DNA of 5,883 bases from Nitrospirota bacterium (GTDB lineage Bacteria > Nitrospirota > Nitrospiria > Nitrospirales > Nitrospiraceae): contig JACQCB010000190.1 in assembly GCA_016201805.1 (NCBI GenBank), positions 1 to 5,883 on the forward strand, written 5' to 3'. The notes beneath the pieces were generated by a model that had not been told where the DNA came from, ran no database searches, and worked only from the letters and a program-made list of their open reading frames with translations. Made by a program: the position numbers and the translations under genes. Positions 5,027-5,883 of the stretch are shown piece after piece. How positions within the stretch are numbered: the stretch's first letter is position 1; every line of letters begins with the position of its first letter.

Positions 5027-5830
5027 ATGAGGAAGTCTGTCGTGTTTGGCGTGGTCCTTGCCGTAGCGATGGGAACCAGCGGGTGCATGGTTGCCAAAAG
5101 CAAATACGATATGGCCGTCGAGGAGACGAGGACCACCCAAGCTGAGTTGGAAACCGTTCAGGCTCAGAAGAGCGCGTTGGAGCAGCAGGTCAAGAGCCTC
5201 AAGGATGCCAGCGGCAAGTTGGTGGCTGAGGCGGAGCTGGCTCAGGCTGAGTTGCAACGGCTGCGAGACAGCCGCGATCGGGAACGTACCGGCATCGAGG
5301 GGCGTATCAAGGAGCAGGAGCAGAAGATCAAAGACTTGCTGGGCCAGCAGCGGGCCCTCCGCCAGGATATCGACGGAGCGAAACAGCGCAACGAAACACT
5401 GAAAGCTGCGGTGGCCCGCTACCAGAAAGAACTGAAGGAGCGGCAGCGCGCGATTGAACCTGCGCCAGTGCCTGTTCCTGCGGCGCCTCGTCCGCCTGTG
5501 CCCCCGACGCCGACCCCAGCCCAGGTCCCGGCGCCGGCTCCAGCTACGGCTCCGGCCATTCCCGCGCCTAAGGCGTCGATCGAGCAAGCCAAGCCTCAGC
5601 CAAGCGTGGCGCCGGTGCCGACGGCTCCTCAGTTGGGCGGTCTGGCTCCGGTGAACGTCAACACGGCCTCGGCCAACGACATGGTGCTGTTCCTGGGCTT
5701 GCCGAAAGAGGTGGCGGAGCGGGTGGTTTCGAATCGGCCCTACAAGGTCCGGGGCGAGTTGGTTGCGCGGAACGTCCTGCCCAAGGCCACCTTCGATGTG
5801 ATCAAGGATCGGATTACCGTGACGCCGTGA
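5027..5830 (+). CDS. Predicted lipoprotein with coiled coil, Pro/Ala linker and C-terminal helix-hairpin-helix
   Basis: Protein of 267 residues; I recognise no named gene. A signal peptide (MRKS, then a hydrophobic core to about 16) ends in TSGC, so Cys20 would be lipidated after cleavage by signal peptidase II. Thr at the -3 position is acceptable but not the usual Leu. Residues about 28-143 are rich in Glu, Gln, Lys, Arg, Leu and Ala and look like a long coiled coil. Residues 145-207 are dominated by Pro, Ala and Val, an extended and probably flexible linker. Residues 209-265 begin VNVNTASANDM and contain RPYKVRGELV and LPKATFDVIKDRITV. This is the ComEA/PsbU-like helix-hairpin-helix pattern, although the first hairpin reads LGLPKE rather than the DNA-binding PGIG type. 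Function is unknown: a tethered envelope protein spanning the periplasm is a reasonable inference, and DNA binding is possible but unproven. Confidence 0.85.
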   Translation: MRKSVVFGVVLAVAMGTSGCMVAKSKYDMAVEETRTTQAELETVQAQKSALEQQVKSLKDASGKLVAEAELAQAELQRLRDSRDRERTGIEGRIKEQEQKIKDLLGQQRALRQDIDGAKQRNETLKAAVARYQKELKERQRAIEPAPVPVPAAPRPPVPPTPTPAQVPAPAPATAPAIPAPKASIEQAKPQPSVAPVPTAPQLGGLAPVNVNTASANDMVLFLGLPKEVAERVVSNRPYKVRGELVARNVLPKATFDVIKDRITVTP

Positions 5831-5883
5831 GATCGTTCTTGTGTGTCCGGTACGGCGCGTCCTCTATCTAATCGTCGACGCCG

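Noticed and set aside
4838..5587. Long minus-strand open frame (249 codons) opposite the lipoprotein gene
   Set aside because: Low-complexity translation rich in Arg and Leu, as expected from the antisense of GC-rich coding sequence, with no recognisable domain.
1..5883. Search for CRISPR arrays, tRNA or rRNA genes, insertion sequences and defence genes
   Set aside because: No regularly spaced longer repeats, no tRNA cloverleaf, no transposase or nuclease motifs were found; the only repeat is the heptad tract before ileS.

Overview
The window is an ordinary, gene-dense stretch of bacterial chromosome. Hand counts of sampled 60-base lines give about 62% GC in typical coding sequence and 35-50% in a few patches. 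Gene content, GC level and protein style (zinc-ribbon IleS, GTG-coupled lspA, a DUF2024 protein like the one in nitrifiers, a lipoprotein ending in a short helix-hairpin-helix) suggest a Gram-negative member of Nitrospirota, perhaps Nitrospira. That is an inference from familiarity, not a database result.

Layout. Bases 1-84 are an AT-rich leader made of a 7-base repeat (ATTCANN), with an inverted copy that could fold into a long imperfect hairpin ending eight bases before the ileS start. Then come ileS (85-2931, +) and lspA (2928-3440, +), overlapping by four bases as GTGA and almost certainly co-transcribed. A GC-rich hairpin (3441-3481) fills the gap to the convergent minus-strand pair. That pair is uppP (4697-3789) followed 35 bases later by a small DUF2024 gene (3753-3484). 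A 329-base intergenic region (4698-5026) holds a reasonable minus-strand promoter for uppP and a weaker plus-strand promoter. The latter may serve the last gene (5027-5830, +), an envelope lipoprotein with a coiled coil, a Pro/Ala-rich linker and a C-terminal helix-hairpin-helix. Bases 5831-5883 show no feature I can support.

Functional links. IleS charges tRNA-Ile. LspA cleaves prolipoprotein signal peptides, and the last gene of the window is a predicted LspA substrate. UppP recycles undecaprenyl pyrophosphate for peptidoglycan and other envelope polymers. The neighbourhood is therefore translation plus envelope housekeeping. I see no mobile element, CRISPR array, tRNA, rRNA or defence system. 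The observations most worth checking are the heptad palindrome before ileS, two low-GC patches inside ileS, the loop insertion in UppP, and the unusual architecture of the lipoprotein.
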